A stretch of DNA of 64,000 bases from Burkholderia sp. Ac-20365. GTDB taxonomy: Bacteria > Pseudomonadota > Gammaproteobacteria > Burkholderiales > Burkholderiaceae. Below the pieces are notes generated by a model. It was given only the letters and a program-made list of their open reading frames with translations, did no database searches and was not told the DNA's origin. How positions within the stretch are numbered: position 1 is the first letter of the stretch; the number at the start of each line of letters is the position of its first letter. This document shows, piece after piece, positions 1 to 8,860 of this stretch. The stretch lies in NCBI RefSeq assembly GCF_017104715.1, contig NZ_JAAGPI010000025.1, positions 62,001-126,000 of the forward strand. The letters are read 5' to 3'. A program made the translations under genes and the position numbers.

Positions 1-12
1 GCAGGTGCGCGT

Positions 13-1494
13 ATGACGACACGTTCGAGAAAGAGCGCCGACGCGGAGGGTTTCGTGTTCATCCTCATCGGCGGAACCGGCGATCTGGCGATGCGCAAGA
101 TACTGCCTGCGCTTTATGCTGCGCATCGGGACGGCACGCTCGCGGAAGGTGGCCGTATCGTTTGCGTTGCGCAGAACGCACTGGATCAGAGCGGCTATCT
201 GCATTGGGTCGATGGGCACGTCAAGCCACTCGTGGCACCCGCCAGCATCGATGCCGACGCGTGGGCGAGTTTTCTCGCGCGCATCACCTACGTTGCGCTC
301 GATGCCGGTCGATCTGATGCGTTCACCGCGCTTCGTGACGTGCCAGGCGTGACGCGTTGTCAGCGCATCTTCTATCTTGCAACCGGGCCTTCTCTATTCA
401 TTCCGATCTGCAAAGGACTCGCTGCAGCCGGTCTCACCGAAGGCGCGCGCATCGTTCTCGAAAAGCCTTTGGGCCACGACCTCGAATCATCGAACGCGAT
501 CAACGATGCTGTCGGTGAGATCTTTGCCGAGCATCAGATTTACCGGATCGACCATTATCTCGGCAAGGAGTCGGTGCAGAACCTGTTTGCGCTGCGTTTC
601 GGCAATGTGCTGTTCGAACCTTTATGGCGCCGCGAATGGGTGGAGAGTATTCAGATTACGGTCGCAGAAGAACTGGGCGTGGAGCGCCGTGGAGACTTCT
701 ACGACAGGACGGGTGCATTGCGTGACATGGTGCAGAATCATCTGCTGCAGTTGCTGTCCATCGTCGCAATGGAGCCGCCGCGTTCGATGGAAGCCGACGC
801 CGTGCGCGATGAAAAGCTGCGTGTGCTGCGCGCGCTCAAGCCATTGCGCGAAGAGCAGATCCGACAGCAAGTCGTGCGTGGTCAGTACCGTGCCGGTGTG
901 AGTAATGGCGCACCCGTTCCAGGGTATCTCGAAGAGCACGGCGTGCCGCACGACAGCGCTACGGAAACCTTTGTCGCGCTCAAGGTCGAGATCGAGAACT
1001 GGCGATGGGCCGGCGTGCCATTCTTTCTGCGCACGGGCAAACGTCTGGCGGGCCGCGTGGCGGAGATCGTCGTGAACTTCCGGCCGGTGCCGCATTCAGC
1101 GCTGGGTTCGATGCCACTGCGTGCCGGTTCCAACCGGTTGACCATCCGCCTGCAGCCGAACGAGTCAGTTCGTCTCGATGCGCTCGGCAAGGTGCCCGGC
1201 ATGGGTATGAATCTGCGCGGCGTGTATCTCGATCTTGCGTTCGATCGCTTCTTTCAGCAGAACCGGATGGAGGCGTATCAGCGTCTGTTGCTCGACGTCA
1301 TCGCGGGGCGGCTGGCGCTGTTCGTGCGGCGTGACGAGCAGGAAGCGGCATGGCGATGGGTCGCGCCGATCCTCGAAGAATGGTCACGTTCGGATGCTGC
1401 ACCCAGGCCCTACGCGGCGGGAACGTGGGGCCCTGCGGCAGCGAGCGCGTTACTTGCGCGCGAAGGAACCTGTTGGCTTGAAGAGGAAAGCTGA
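13..1494 (+). CDS. zwf: glucose-6-phosphate 1-dehydrogenase
   Basis: Oxidises glucose 6-phosphate to 6-phosphogluconolactone with NAD(P)+, the entry to the pentose-phosphate and Entner-Doudoroff routes, in the cytoplasm. The 493-residue protein has the usual family length. The dinucleotide-binding motif GGTGDLAMRK is at residues 20-29, EKPLG at 150-154, and the catalytic signature RIDHYLGKE at 178-186 contains the conserved His and Lys. The ATG at 13 has an AGGT ribosome-binding sequence just upstream, so the gene is complete. It ends 7 bases before the convergent DeoR-type regulator. Burkholderiales often carry more than one zwf; this copy beside a sugar importer is probably part of a dedicated sugar-catabolic cluster that continues to the left of the window (inference). 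Confidence 0.95.
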   Translation: MTTRSRKSADAEGFVFILIGGTGDLAMRKILPALYAAHRDGTLAEGGRIVCVAQNALDQSGYLHWVDGHVKPLVAPASIDADAWASFLARITYVALDAGRSDAFTALRDVPGVTRCQRIFYLATGPSLFIPICKGLAAAGLTEGARIVLEKPLGHDLESSNAINDAVGEIFAEHQIYRIDHYLGKESVQNLFALRFGNVLFEPLWRREWVESIQITVAEELGVERRGDFYDRTGALRDMVQNHLLQLLSIVAMEPPRSMEADAVRDEKLRVLRALKPLREEQIRQQVVRGQYRAGVSNGAPVPGYLEEHGVPHDSATETFVALKVEIENWRWAGVPFFLRTGKRLAGRVAEIVVNFRPVPHSALGSMPLRAGSNRLTIRLQPNESVRLDALGKVPGMGMNLRGVYLDLAFDRFFQQNRMEAYQRLLLDVIAGRLALFVRRDEQEAAWRWVAPILEEWSRSDAAPRPYAAGTWGPAAASALLAREGTCWLEEES

Positions 1495-1501
1495 TCGCGT
1501 A

Positions 1502-2275
1502 CTAGTCCGCGATAACCACCTTGAGACCTTTTGCTTCGAGATCGTACCGGTAGCGCTCAGGCACGCCTGCATCGGTAATCACCGTTTCGAAGTTATCGAC
1601 GTCGGCGAAACTGCAGGTCGACACTTTGCCGAACTTGGATGAATCGACGAGAAGAATTCTTTCGACGCTCGATTGCATGGCCGCCTGCTTCCACGAACAG
1701 TCTTCGACATAACTGCACGTGAGTCCGTGCTTGAGCTCGTAGCCGGTCGCGCCGATGAATGCCTTGTTCGCGCGATATCGCTGCATTGCCTGCACCGCGT
1801 CCGGTCCGGAGAACGTAAAGGACTTGGTCGACAGAACGCCGCCCAGCGAAATGACGGTGGTGTCTTCCCGCTTGGCGAGCACGTTGATGGTGTTCAGGCT
1901 GTAGCAGATGAACGTGAACGCCCCCTCGGGCGGCAGGCACTCCGCGAGTTGCTGGACGGTCGTGCCCGAGTCGAGGATGACCACGTCGCCGGGCGTCAGC
2001 AGCTTGCTCGCCGCGAGCGCGATCCGGCGCTTTTCGTCTGCGTGCTGGGTACGCTCGGTCTGCGCGTTGTAGTTGGCGACCCCGCCGCCGTTCTCCAGCG
2101 ATGCGACGCCGCCGTACACCGTCCGTACCTTGCCGGCATCCGCCAGGTCGCGCACGTCGCGGCGAATGGTCATTTCGGACACATCGAGCGCCTTTGCCAG
2201 ATCGCCAACGCTCATGAAGTGCCGGGTGTCGACCATCTCGAGAATCTGGTCAACCCGTTGCTCTTTGCTAGCCAT
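1502..2275 (-). CDS. DeoR/GlpR-family sugar-responsive transcriptional repressor
   Basis: The 257-residue protein has the standard DeoR layout: an N-terminal winged helix-turn-helix (about residues 5-55, including SVGDLAKALDVSEMTIRRDV) and a C-terminal sugar-phosphate sensor domain related to ribose-5-phosphate isomerase (about 75-235, with LDSGTT near residue 100). Members of this family usually repress sugar-transport and catabolic genes and are released by a phosphorylated sugar. It is divergent from the ABC importer genes, and the 480-bp spacer holds several GTTC-N6-GAAC repeats that are plausible operators. The effector sugar cannot be told from the sequence. Confidence 0.9.
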   Translation of the reverse strand: MASKEQRVDQILEMVDTRHFMSVGDLAKALDVSEMTIRRDVRDLADAGKVRTVYGGVASLENGGGVANYNAQTERTQHADEKRRIALAASKLLTPGDVVILDSGTTVQQLAECLPPEGAFTFICYSLNTINVLAKREDTTVISLGGVLSTKSFTFSGPDAVQAMQRYRANKAFIGATGYELKHGLTCSYVEDCSWKQAAMQSSVERILLVDSSKFGKVSTCSFADVDNFETVITDAGVPERYRYDLEAKGLKVVIAD

Positions 2276-2756
2276 AGAAAGGTGGTGTCTCGTGCGAAGC
2301 GGCCGGGAAACGGCCCGAAATCAGGCCAGGCCGCAGTGTAGTTCGAAAATTTGTTCAACATCGAACATTTTAGCTCAATTACAACGCTTACGGACGCATT
2401 TGATCGAGTGTCCGTTCAATCTCGAACAGGGTTTGCGCGCAGGCGTCAAGCCGGGACTTGCCCCATGCGCTTTCCTGTCAATCCTGAAGCAGACGAAGGC
2501 GGGCGGCAATGGCACCCGTCGTTTCGATTGTAAATGTTCACATCTCTAACATTTAGTTGAAACTATAACTTTTGTGAGTTAGAGTGTGATCGACGTCGAA
2601 CATTCTGTGCGAACTGATGTCAGCGGGAAGCCAGGCGGCACCGCGCGACCGGGTTCACAGCGTTCCACGCGAAAGAAAAGAAAACGGAGACGACATCCCA
2701 CCAGCGCGCTGGACGGTCTCCCCGTTTTCCTTTTGGCAGACGATCAGGAGACAAAC
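2276..2756. promoter_or_regulatory. divergent regulatory region between DeoR regulator and sugar ABC operon
   Basis: No gene is supported here. Three related 14-mers occur: GTTCAACATCGAAC (2353-2366), GTTCAATCTCGAAC (2414-2427) and GATCGACGTCGAAC (2588-2601). A separate perfect inverted repeat has arms TAAATGTT (2531-2538) and AACATTTA (2548-2555). A possible promoter TTGAAA (2557-2562), 17-bp spacer, TAGAGT (2580-2585) reads towards the permease. Together these look like operators for the adjacent DeoR-type protein (inference). Confidence 0.55.
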
Positions 2757-3800
2757 ATGAGCAGTCTTGAAGCACCCGGTGCGAAGAAGCGTCAGTTTCG
2801 GCTACCTACCGAAGCGGGCATCGCCTTCGTGTTCTTCGTGGTGATGCTGGGCGGTTTCATTGCGACGCCAAACTTCCTCACCGTGTCGAACATGATGGTG
2901 CTGCTGCTCAATGGCGCCGTGATCGGCTTCCTGTGTCTGGGCCAGTCGTTCGTGCTGTTGACGGGCGGTATCGACCTCTCCTGCGGATCGATTGTCGCGA
3001 TGACCTGTGTCGTAGCCGCGCTGCTGATGCAAAGCCTCGGACTGCCGTGGCAAGTCGCCGTACCGCTGGTACTTGCCATCGGCGCACTGGCCGGGATGGT
3101 CAACGGCTGGATTATCGAACGCACGGGCGTGCCGCCTTTCATCGTGACGTTTGCAACCATGGGCGTTGCTGCGTCCATTCCGCAGATCATCACGGGCGCC
3201 GAGTCGATTCGGGTGACGCAGATTGGTTACGCGCTGATTGGTCAATCGCGTCCGTTCGGTGTGCCATTTCCCGTGCTGGCGTTGCTCATCGCGATCGTGC
3301 TGGCCGCGTTGCTGCTGAAGCGGACTGTGACGGGCACGCATATCTACGCCGTAGGCGGTAACGCCGATGCCGCGCGTCTGTCAGGTATCAGCGTCCCGCG
3401 CGTCACGTTGTTCGTCTATTCGATATCCGGCCTGTGCGCCGCATGTGGTGGCCTCATTTACGGCTCGCGTTTGATGACGGGCTATCCGACGGCAGGACGC
3501 GGCGACGAACTGTTCTTCTCGATTGCGGGCGCGGTGGTGGGTGGCGTCAGTCTTTTCGGCGGAAGCGGGAGCATCGTGGGCGCAATGATCGGCGCGATGC
3601 TGATCGCCGCGATTTCAAACCTCATGAATGTTCTGAACGTCAGTGCGTACTGGCAGCCGCTGGTTATCGGACTGATCATTCTGATCGGCGTGACGCTGGA
3701 CACGATGCGCTCGAACCGGCGCCTCAGCTTCCCCTGGCTCAAGTCGCGCAGAGAACGGAAGTTTGCGCAACACGGTGATTCATTGAAAAGCACGTCTTAA
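2757..3800 (+). CDS. ribose-type sugar ABC transporter permease (RbsC family)
   Basis: Inner-membrane channel subunit of a carbohydrate ABC importer. The 347-residue protein is almost entirely hydrophobic helices and contains LSCGSIVAMTCVVAAL and TGVPPFIVTFATMG, typical of the RbsC/BPD_transp_2 family. The reading frame is open from 2586, but the ATG at 2757 is chosen because it has CAGGAG 6 bases upstream and gives a normal cytoplasmic N-terminus; the upstream stretch is basic and low-complexity, unlike the family. It is the first gene of the permease, binding protein, ATPase set, with only 13 bp to the next start. Confidence 0.92.
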   Translation: MSSLEAPGAKKRQFRLPTEAGIAFVFFVVMLGGFIATPNFLTVSNMMVLLLNGAVIGFLCLGQSFVLLTGGIDLSCGSIVAMTCVVAALLMQSLGLPWQVAVPLVLAIGALAGMVNGWIIERTGVPPFIVTFATMGVAASIPQIITGAESIRVTQIGYALIGQSRPFGVPFPVLALLIAIVLAALLLKRTVTGTHIYAVGGNADAARLSGISVPRVTLFVYSISGLCAACGGLIYGSRLMTGYPTAGRGDELFFSIAGAVVGGVSLFGGSGSIVGAMIGAMLIAAISNLMNVLNVSAYWQPLVIGLIILIGVTLDTMRSNRRLSFPWLKSRRERKFAQHGDSLKSTS

Positions 3801-3813
3801 TCAGGTGGATAGC

Positions 3814-4791
3814 ATGCGAAACAATCACGTCGTGGCCTTTGGCCTTATTTGTTCGGTACTCGCGTTGGGTCTTTCGGGTTGCAATCGACATCCGGAAGCA
3901 AGCGCTTCGGGCGGCGGTAAAACGCTTGGCGTCGTGCTGCCGAACCTCACCAACCCGTATTACGTCGCGATGAAAAAGAGCTTCGAAGACAGTGGCGCCG
4001 CAAAAGGCATGCACGTCGAAGTATCGATTGCGGACAATGACGACGCCCGGCAATTATCACAGGTGCAGAGCTTCGTTCAAAAGAAGGTCGATGCAGTCGC
4101 CGTGAATTGTGTGAGTTCGGGGCCGTGTGTATCCGTCATTTCGGAATTGAATCACGCGAACATTCCCGCATTCGCCATCAATATTCTTCCTGACGCTGAC
4201 GGCATGAAGCAGCAGGGCGCGCGCATCGTGCAAGGTGTGCAGACCGACCAGAAGGCGGGTGGGGTATTTATCGGCCAGCAGTTGTTGAAGGATCTGGGTG
4301 CGAAGGCAAATGCCGTAATCGGCATTGTCGGAGAGCCGACTTCAATTGCGGCGAATGCGCGTGACGACGGCTTCAAGCAGGCGATCGCAACCAATCCGAA
4401 CATGAAGGTGGTCGCGCTCGTGAACGGGAAAGTCGAAGAGACGACTTCCCTGAAGGTCACGACGGAAATGCTTCAGGGCAATCCCAACATGAACGTCGTC
4501 TACTCCGACACGGAACCGTCGGCACTGGGTGCACTCGCGGCGATCAATCAGCTCGGCCTGAAAGACAAGGTGAAGCTGTACGCATTCGTCGACAAGGAAG
4601 GCGTCAAGCAGATTCAGTCGGGCGATGTACTGCGCGCTGGCGCGATTCAGGAGCCTGTGAGACTTGCGTCTCTGCTGGTCGAAAGTGTCAGCCAGCAGTT
4701 CGCCGGCAAGGAACCCTCGGCGATGGTCAACAGCCCGCCCTTGCTCGTGAACAAGGACAACGCCGGTCAAGTTGTCGGGCAGGCTTACTGA
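3814..4791 (+). CDS. periplasmic sugar-binding lipoprotein of ABC importer
   Basis: Captures the sugar in the periplasm and delivers it to the permease. The 325-residue protein starts with a lipoprotein signal peptide ending in the lipobox LSGC (Cys near residue 23), then a type I periplasmic-binding fold (Peripla_BP_4) with the typical opening LGVVLPNLTNPYYVAMKKSF. I chose the ATG at 3814 (AGGTGG at 3803-3808) over an in-frame GTG at 3805. Membrane anchoring is slightly unusual for an RbsB-type protein in a Gram-negative. The ligand is not identifiable; ribose, a pentose or a polyol are all possible. Confidence 0.9.
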   Translation: MRNNHVVAFGLICSVLALGLSGCNRHPEASASGGGKTLGVVLPNLTNPYYVAMKKSFEDSGAAKGMHVEVSIADNDDARQLSQVQSFVQKKVDAVAVNCVSSGPCVSVISELNHANIPAFAINILPDADGMKQQGARIVQGVQTDQKAGGVFIGQQLLKDLGAKANAVIGIVGEPTSIAANARDDGFKQAIATNPNMKVVALVNGKVEETTSLKVTTEMLQGNPNMNVVYSDTEPSALGALAAINQLGLKDKVKLYAFVDKEGVKQIQSGDVLRAGAIQEPVRLASLLVESVSQQFAGKEPSAMVNSPPLLVNKDNAGQVVGQAY

Positions 4792-4870
4792 GTTGAGTGG
4801 CATGCGGCCATGCGCTGATATGGCCGTTCGTGCGTATCTCCTGACTTGCGTTTGCACAGGGAATTGAGCG

Positions 4871-6391
4871 ATGAGTAACAGCAATCGTCAGTATCGGGCA
4901 CGCGACATCAAGGTGTCGTTTGCGGGCGTGCAGGTATTGCGTGGCGTCGACTTCGATGTGGTGCCTGGGGAAATTCATGGCCTCTTTGGTCACAACGGCG
5001 CAGGCAAATCGACATTGCTCAAGATCCTCGCGGGCGTCAATCCGCAGGACTCGGGTGAACTCCTGATTGGCGACGAAACCATTTCACTGGCCTCGCCGCG
5101 AGACGCGCTGCGTCAGGGCATCGCCTGCGTTTATCAGGAGCTTCGACTGATTCCCGGCATGACGGTCTGGCAGAACCTGTTTCTGGGCCGCGAGCTGCGC
5201 AAGAACGGCTTGCTCGACGAAGCGGCAATGAAAGCGCACACCCGTCAGGTATTGCATGACTACAAGCTGAAGATCGAGCCGCTCAGCCTGGTCAGGGATC
5301 TCTCTCATCCCGACAAGCAGATGCTCGAGGTCGTCGCCAATCTGGACAGGGACGCCCGCTTTCTCTTTCTGGATGAACCCACGACGGCACTCGAAGGCGC
5401 ACAGGCTGAAGCGCTTTTGCGTTCGGTGCAGCGTATTGCCAGAGAGAAACAGATCGGCGTTGTTCTTGTTTCGCACAAACTGGACGAAGTACTGGGCGTC
5501 TGCGATGAAGCGACGGTCATGTGCGGCGGCAAAGTGATTTATCACGCGAAGAGCAATATCGCCAAGCAGGACATCATCGATGCGATTGTCGGGGACGCGG
5601 GTCCATCGCTCGACGAAAGCGGACGGCCGTCTCGCAAGGTCACGGGCAACGAAGCGCAGCCATTTCTCGAGGTCCGCAATCTGTCTACGGGACGTTTGAG
5701 GGATGTGTCCTTGCAGGCATGGCCGGGTGAGATCGTGGGTATTTATGGACTCGCCGGAGCAGGCCGCACCCGGTTCTGTAGAACCTTATATGGGCTCGAA
5801 GAAGTACTTGGCGGGGAAATCCGAGTGGCGGGCGATGCTTATTCGGCGCGCAATCCGGCGCAGGCCATCCGTCAGGGCGTGGGCTATCTGACGGAAGAGC
5901 GCAAGAAGGACGGCATCGTGCCGCTGATGTCGAGTTTCTCGAATGCGACCTTGCCGATACTGCGCCGCTTCAGAAAGCGTGCGCTGGTGGACCACAACTC
6001 GGCGGCGCAAAGCGCTAATCAGATACTCGTCGAAATGAACACGCGCGGTGATCTGCGCGGCCCGATCAAATCGCTGTCGGGCGGCAATCAGCAAAAGGTA
6101 TTGCTCGCGCGTGTGATCGGTCAGGACGCCCAGCTTGTGCTGCTCGACGAACCGACGAAGGGCGTCGACATCGGCGCCAAGGCGGATATCTATGCGATCA
6201 TTCGCCGCATGGCAGCGGAAGGTCGATGCGTGGTGGTCGTGTCCAGCGAGGAAGAAGAGCTACTGGAAATTGCCGACCGGGTTCTCGTGTTCCATCAGGG
6301 AAGCTGTGATGGTGTCGCGGTCGAGGCTGAAGATCTGAGCGTCGCGGGTTTGCGCAAAGCGGCCTGGAGTGGAAATACCAGCATGCTTTAA
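4871..6391 (+). CDS. sugar ABC transporter ATP-binding protein (RbsA-like, two ABC domains)
   Basis: Duplicated ATPase of 506 residues that powers the importer at the inner-membrane face. Domain 1 has Walker A GHNGAGKST (40-48) and Walker B LFLDEPTTALE; domain 2 has the normal signature LSGGNQQK followed by LVLLDEPTKGVD. The second Walker A is the degenerate GLAGAGRT, as usual in this family. In domain 1 the position of the LSxGQ signature reads LSHPDKQ, which is atypical. The start has a GGGA sequence 8-12 bases upstream. It is the last gene of the importer set and ends 11 bases before the convergent NUDIX gene. Confidence 0.93.
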   Translation: MSNSNRQYRARDIKVSFAGVQVLRGVDFDVVPGEIHGLFGHNGAGKSTLLKILAGVNPQDSGELLIGDETISLASPRDALRQGIACVYQELRLIPGMTVWQNLFLGRELRKNGLLDEAAMKAHTRQVLHDYKLKIEPLSLVRDLSHPDKQMLEVVANLDRDARFLFLDEPTTALEGAQAEALLRSVQRIAREKQIGVVLVSHKLDEVLGVCDEATVMCGGKVIYHAKSNIAKQDIIDAIVGDAGPSLDESGRPSRKVTGNEAQPFLEVRNLSTGRLRDVSLQAWPGEIVGIYGLAGAGRTRFCRTLYGLEEVLGGEIRVAGDAYSARNPAQAIRQGVGYLTEERKKDGIVPLMSSFSNATLPILRRFRKRALVDHNSAAQSANQILVEMNTRGDLRGPIKSLSGGNQQKVLLARVIGQDAQLVLLDEPTKGVDIGAKADIYAIIRRMAAEGRCVVVVSSEEEELLEIADRVLVFHQGSCDGVAVEAEDLSVAGLRKAAWSGNTSML

Positions 6392-6402
6392 ATCGCGCTG
6401 AC

Positions 6403-7041
6403 CTAGTCGAAGTCGATGCCGCCTGCTCGATACAGTTGATCGAGCTTTTGAATCTGCGCAGGAAGGATTCGACCGAGCGAAAGAGAAGGAAGGTCGTCGA
6501 GACTGAAAAAACTGTGATCGTCGGTCTCCGTGCCGATGACCGCGCCGGCTGTCACGATCGAGCCGAGAAACACCAGCTTCCAGATATGAAATACGGAAGC
6601 AGGGTGATCGTGTTTGTTCATATCCCACACCGCGAGCAATCGTTCGATACGCACGGTGTATCCGCTTTCCTCGCGCACTTCTTTTGCCGCATTTTCGGCG
6701 GGCGAGAGGCCTATGTCGGCCCAACCTCCGGGAAGCGACCAATGACCATCCGCAGCTTCACGAACAAGCAGGATTCGACCGTGATCGTCGAAGACTGCGC
6801 AGCGTACGTCGAGTTTTGGATTGGCGTAGCCGGATTCGTAGGCGAACAACTCCGCGACTTCGCTCGCGTCCAGTGAGCCGATCTCGGCAAGCTGGCTGTG
6901 GGCAATCCCGGCTATCTCGTCGTAGCGCTCCTTGTCGAAAGGACTGGTCGCGTAGTGCAAACCCGTTTGTGCGAGTGCCAGCAGGCGACGGGCCTGTTCG
7001 AGACGTTTCGGTAGTGGTTGGGTCGTGGTGGGTTCCGTCAT
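6403..7041 (-). CDS. NUDIX hydrolase with NUDIX N-terminal domain
   Basis: Hydrolyses a nucleoside diphosphate linked to another moiety; the substrate cannot be told. The protein (212 residues from the ATG at 7041; an in-frame GTG at 7065 would add 8) has a helical N-terminal domain about residues 8-65 of the kind seen in NudF-like ADP-ribose or GDP-mannose hydrolases, then a NUDIX box GGWADIGLSPAENAAKEV followed by REESG. The catalytic REESG glutamates are present, but the first NUDIX-box glutamate is replaced by Leu (ADIGL). It is a single gene, convergent with the ABC ATPase. Confidence 0.85.
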   Translation of the reverse strand: MTEPTTTQPLPKRLEQARRLLALAQTGLHYATSPFDKERYDEIAGIAHSQLAEIGSLDASEVAELFAYESGYANPKLDVRCAVFDDHGRILLVREAADGHWSLPGGWADIGLSPAENAAKEVREESGYTVRIERLLAVWDMNKHDHPASVFHIWKLVFLGSIVTAGAVIGTETDDHSFFSLDDLPSLSLGRILPAQIQKLDQLYRAGGIDFD

Positions 7042-7194
7042 TTGATGGCTCGCCGGGTGTGTCACATTTCACTGATTCAATGGCCTGCCGACGATACATC
7101 GACAAGAAGATTGTAGATGGCAAACTTCACCTGTGACCCTTTGGAGTGGTGCGGCGAAGAGCACCGCAGATATCGTCAAGGATGTGAAAGGAAC

Positions 7195-7620
7195 ATGATT
7201 GTGCAGAGGACTGGCATAGCGCTTTGTGTGGCAATCGTGCTTGCGAGCAACGTGCAGGCGGCTGTCAACGACCCGGACAGGATTGGATGTTCTGTCGACC
7301 AGGACGAGGTATCTCACGACCTTGAAGTGAAGCAGTCCAACGGCGGGATCGTCAGCTTTTCATATTTGTCTAGCGTTCCCGGGCAGGGGATTGCGACGAA
7401 TTGCACGATTGATTCCAGCCTGGTTAAAGGTACACCTATCGTTTCGTCCAACATGATGACTTATCCCATGTTGGATGGCGATGTCATAACGGTCACAAAG
7501 ACGGCTCGTGGCTTCGTGTTCGATATGTCGAAGCTGGACCAGGTGAAATATTGTAGCGGTCCTATCGCGTCGAAAATTTTGCTTCAGCCTGGGAAAAAGA
7601 AGTGCGTCCTCCTGCCTTGA
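7195..7620 (+). CDS. hypothetical small secreted protein
   Basis: I do not recognise this 141-residue protein. It begins with a clear Sec signal peptide (MIVQRTGIALCVAIVLASNVQAA), so the mature product should be periplasmic or secreted. The mature part is beta-rich with four cysteines (GCSVD, NCTID, YCSGP, KKCVLLP) that could form two disulphides. The start at 7195 is chosen because AAAGGA lies just upstream; the frame is open from 7117, but that would bury the signal peptide. Flanking 7621-7858 shows no further gene. Confidence 0.6.
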   Translation: MIVQRTGIALCVAIVLASNVQAAVNDPDRIGCSVDQDEVSHDLEVKQSNGGIVSFSYLSSVPGQGIATNCTIDSSLVKGTPIVSSNMMTYPMLDGDVITVTKTARGFVFDMSKLDQVKYCSGPIASKILLQPGKKKCVLLP

Positions 7621-7858
7621 GCGAGTACGGAGATGTTTCGCGCGTGTTTGTGTTGATCCTAAGACCGGCTGAATCTGAAGCGACTGCATCTCTTCGCTGG
7701 ACCCGGCAAGGGACTTCCATTCGTTGAGTCGGAATTTGTCGCGTTGTTTACGAAAGCAAATGAGTGAGCGCAACCGCAAAACAATACCTTGGCTCTCAAG
7801 TAACGTAGCACGCGGTCGATATTACATGCCTCCTCTCTGAATTCTTCAGCGGCAGCAC

Positions 7859-8722
7859 ATGAGCTACGACCTCTACTTTAATTTTTCCGATCCCATCCCT
7901 GGCGTAGAAATTGAGCGTTTTTTCGGTGGTCGAGCGAATTACCAGGTCAACGATGGGGCGACCTATCAAAACGCGAGCACGGGTGTCTATTTCACGTTTC
8001 TGTGGTCACGCGATGGAAATGGCAACAAGGTCAGCCGCGTCTCATTCAACATCAACTACTTCAGACCTCATGTGTTTGCACTGGAGGCGGAGCCGGAGTT
8101 GAGCGCATTCGTAGCACGGTTCTCGCCCAATATCGAGGACCCGCAACTCCATGGCATGGGCTCTGGTCCCTATGCGCGTGAGCGCTTTCTGGCTGGATGG
8201 AACACCGGCAATGAAGCCGCTTACGATGCGATTCTGCGAATGCAGCAACCTTCACAAAAGGTCTATACGTTGCCCTCAGCCGAGCTCGAAAGTATCTGGC
8301 GATGGAATCTGCTCATCGGTGAAACGCAGGCGAAGTTCGGACAATCGCTGTTTGTTCCGAGAATCATGATGCTGGCGGTCAATGGTGAACTCATTACCAT
8401 AGCGGTCTGGGGAGATGGGATACCGGAGCTCATTCCGGAGGTTCAGGCTGTGCTCGTTGTGCGCGACGCGCTTTCGCCGTTGAAGGGTTCGAATACGAAG
8501 GATAGGTGCCTTGTCTCACAGGACAAGCTGGACAGCATCCTCGCGCCCCTTGCCAATAGCGGCTACCCGCGGCGCGTCAGAATTCCCCAATATAACGAAC
8601 CACCCCAGGCGGTTCGCTCGTTCATTCAATCCTTGATGCCGACCAGTGACCACATAACCGGCATTCCACTCGAGAGCGTGCTCGACCGCGAGCTTGCCTC
8701 GAAATACGCGCACGTCCAGTGA
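7859..8722 (+). CDS. conserved hypothetical protein of the MSYDLYF type
   Basis: Soluble 287-residue protein with no signal peptide or membrane helix. It starts MSYDLYFNF and contains FNINYFRPHVFALEAEPELSAFV and a Trp-rich ESIWRWN segment. Proteins with this opening are found scattered in proteobacteria, commonly near polymorphic-toxin genes, and immunity-type roles have been suggested for relatives; nothing in this window (no toxin partner) confirms that. It is flanked by a small secreted protein upstream and the RpiR regulator downstream. Function unknown. Confidence 0.65.
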   Translation: MSYDLYFNFSDPIPGVEIERFFGGRANYQVNDGATYQNASTGVYFTFLWSRDGNGNKVSRVSFNINYFRPHVFALEAEPELSAFVARFSPNIEDPQLHGMGSGPYARERFLAGWNTGNEAAYDAILRMQQPSQKVYTLPSAELESIWRWNLLIGETQAKFGQSLFVPRIMMLAVNGELITIAVWGDGIPELIPEVQAVLVVRDALSPLKGSNTKDRCLVSQDKLDSILAPLANSGYPRRVRIPQYNEPPQAVRSFIQSLMPTSDHITGIPLESVLDRELASKYAHVQ

Positions 8723-8822
8723 AGGTTGGTCCTGCAACCCGTATCGATGAAAGCGCTGCTCAAAAGTCGCATTGGTTGAACGCTTTTTCTCGAGAGGCTT
8801 GAATCGCCCCCATACCCCAGTG

Positions 8823-8836
8823 ATAACATTTGTTGT
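8823..8836. promoter_or_regulatory. putative RpiR operator upstream of its own gene
   Basis: ATAACATTTGTTGT matches 12 of 14 positions of the perfect palindrome ACAACATATGTTGT found at 9763-9776, upstream of the C45 gene. Its place 24 bp before the RpiR start codon suggests autoregulation. Confidence 0.5.
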
Positions 8837-8860
8837 CATCCTCAACGCCCGGTACACCGT

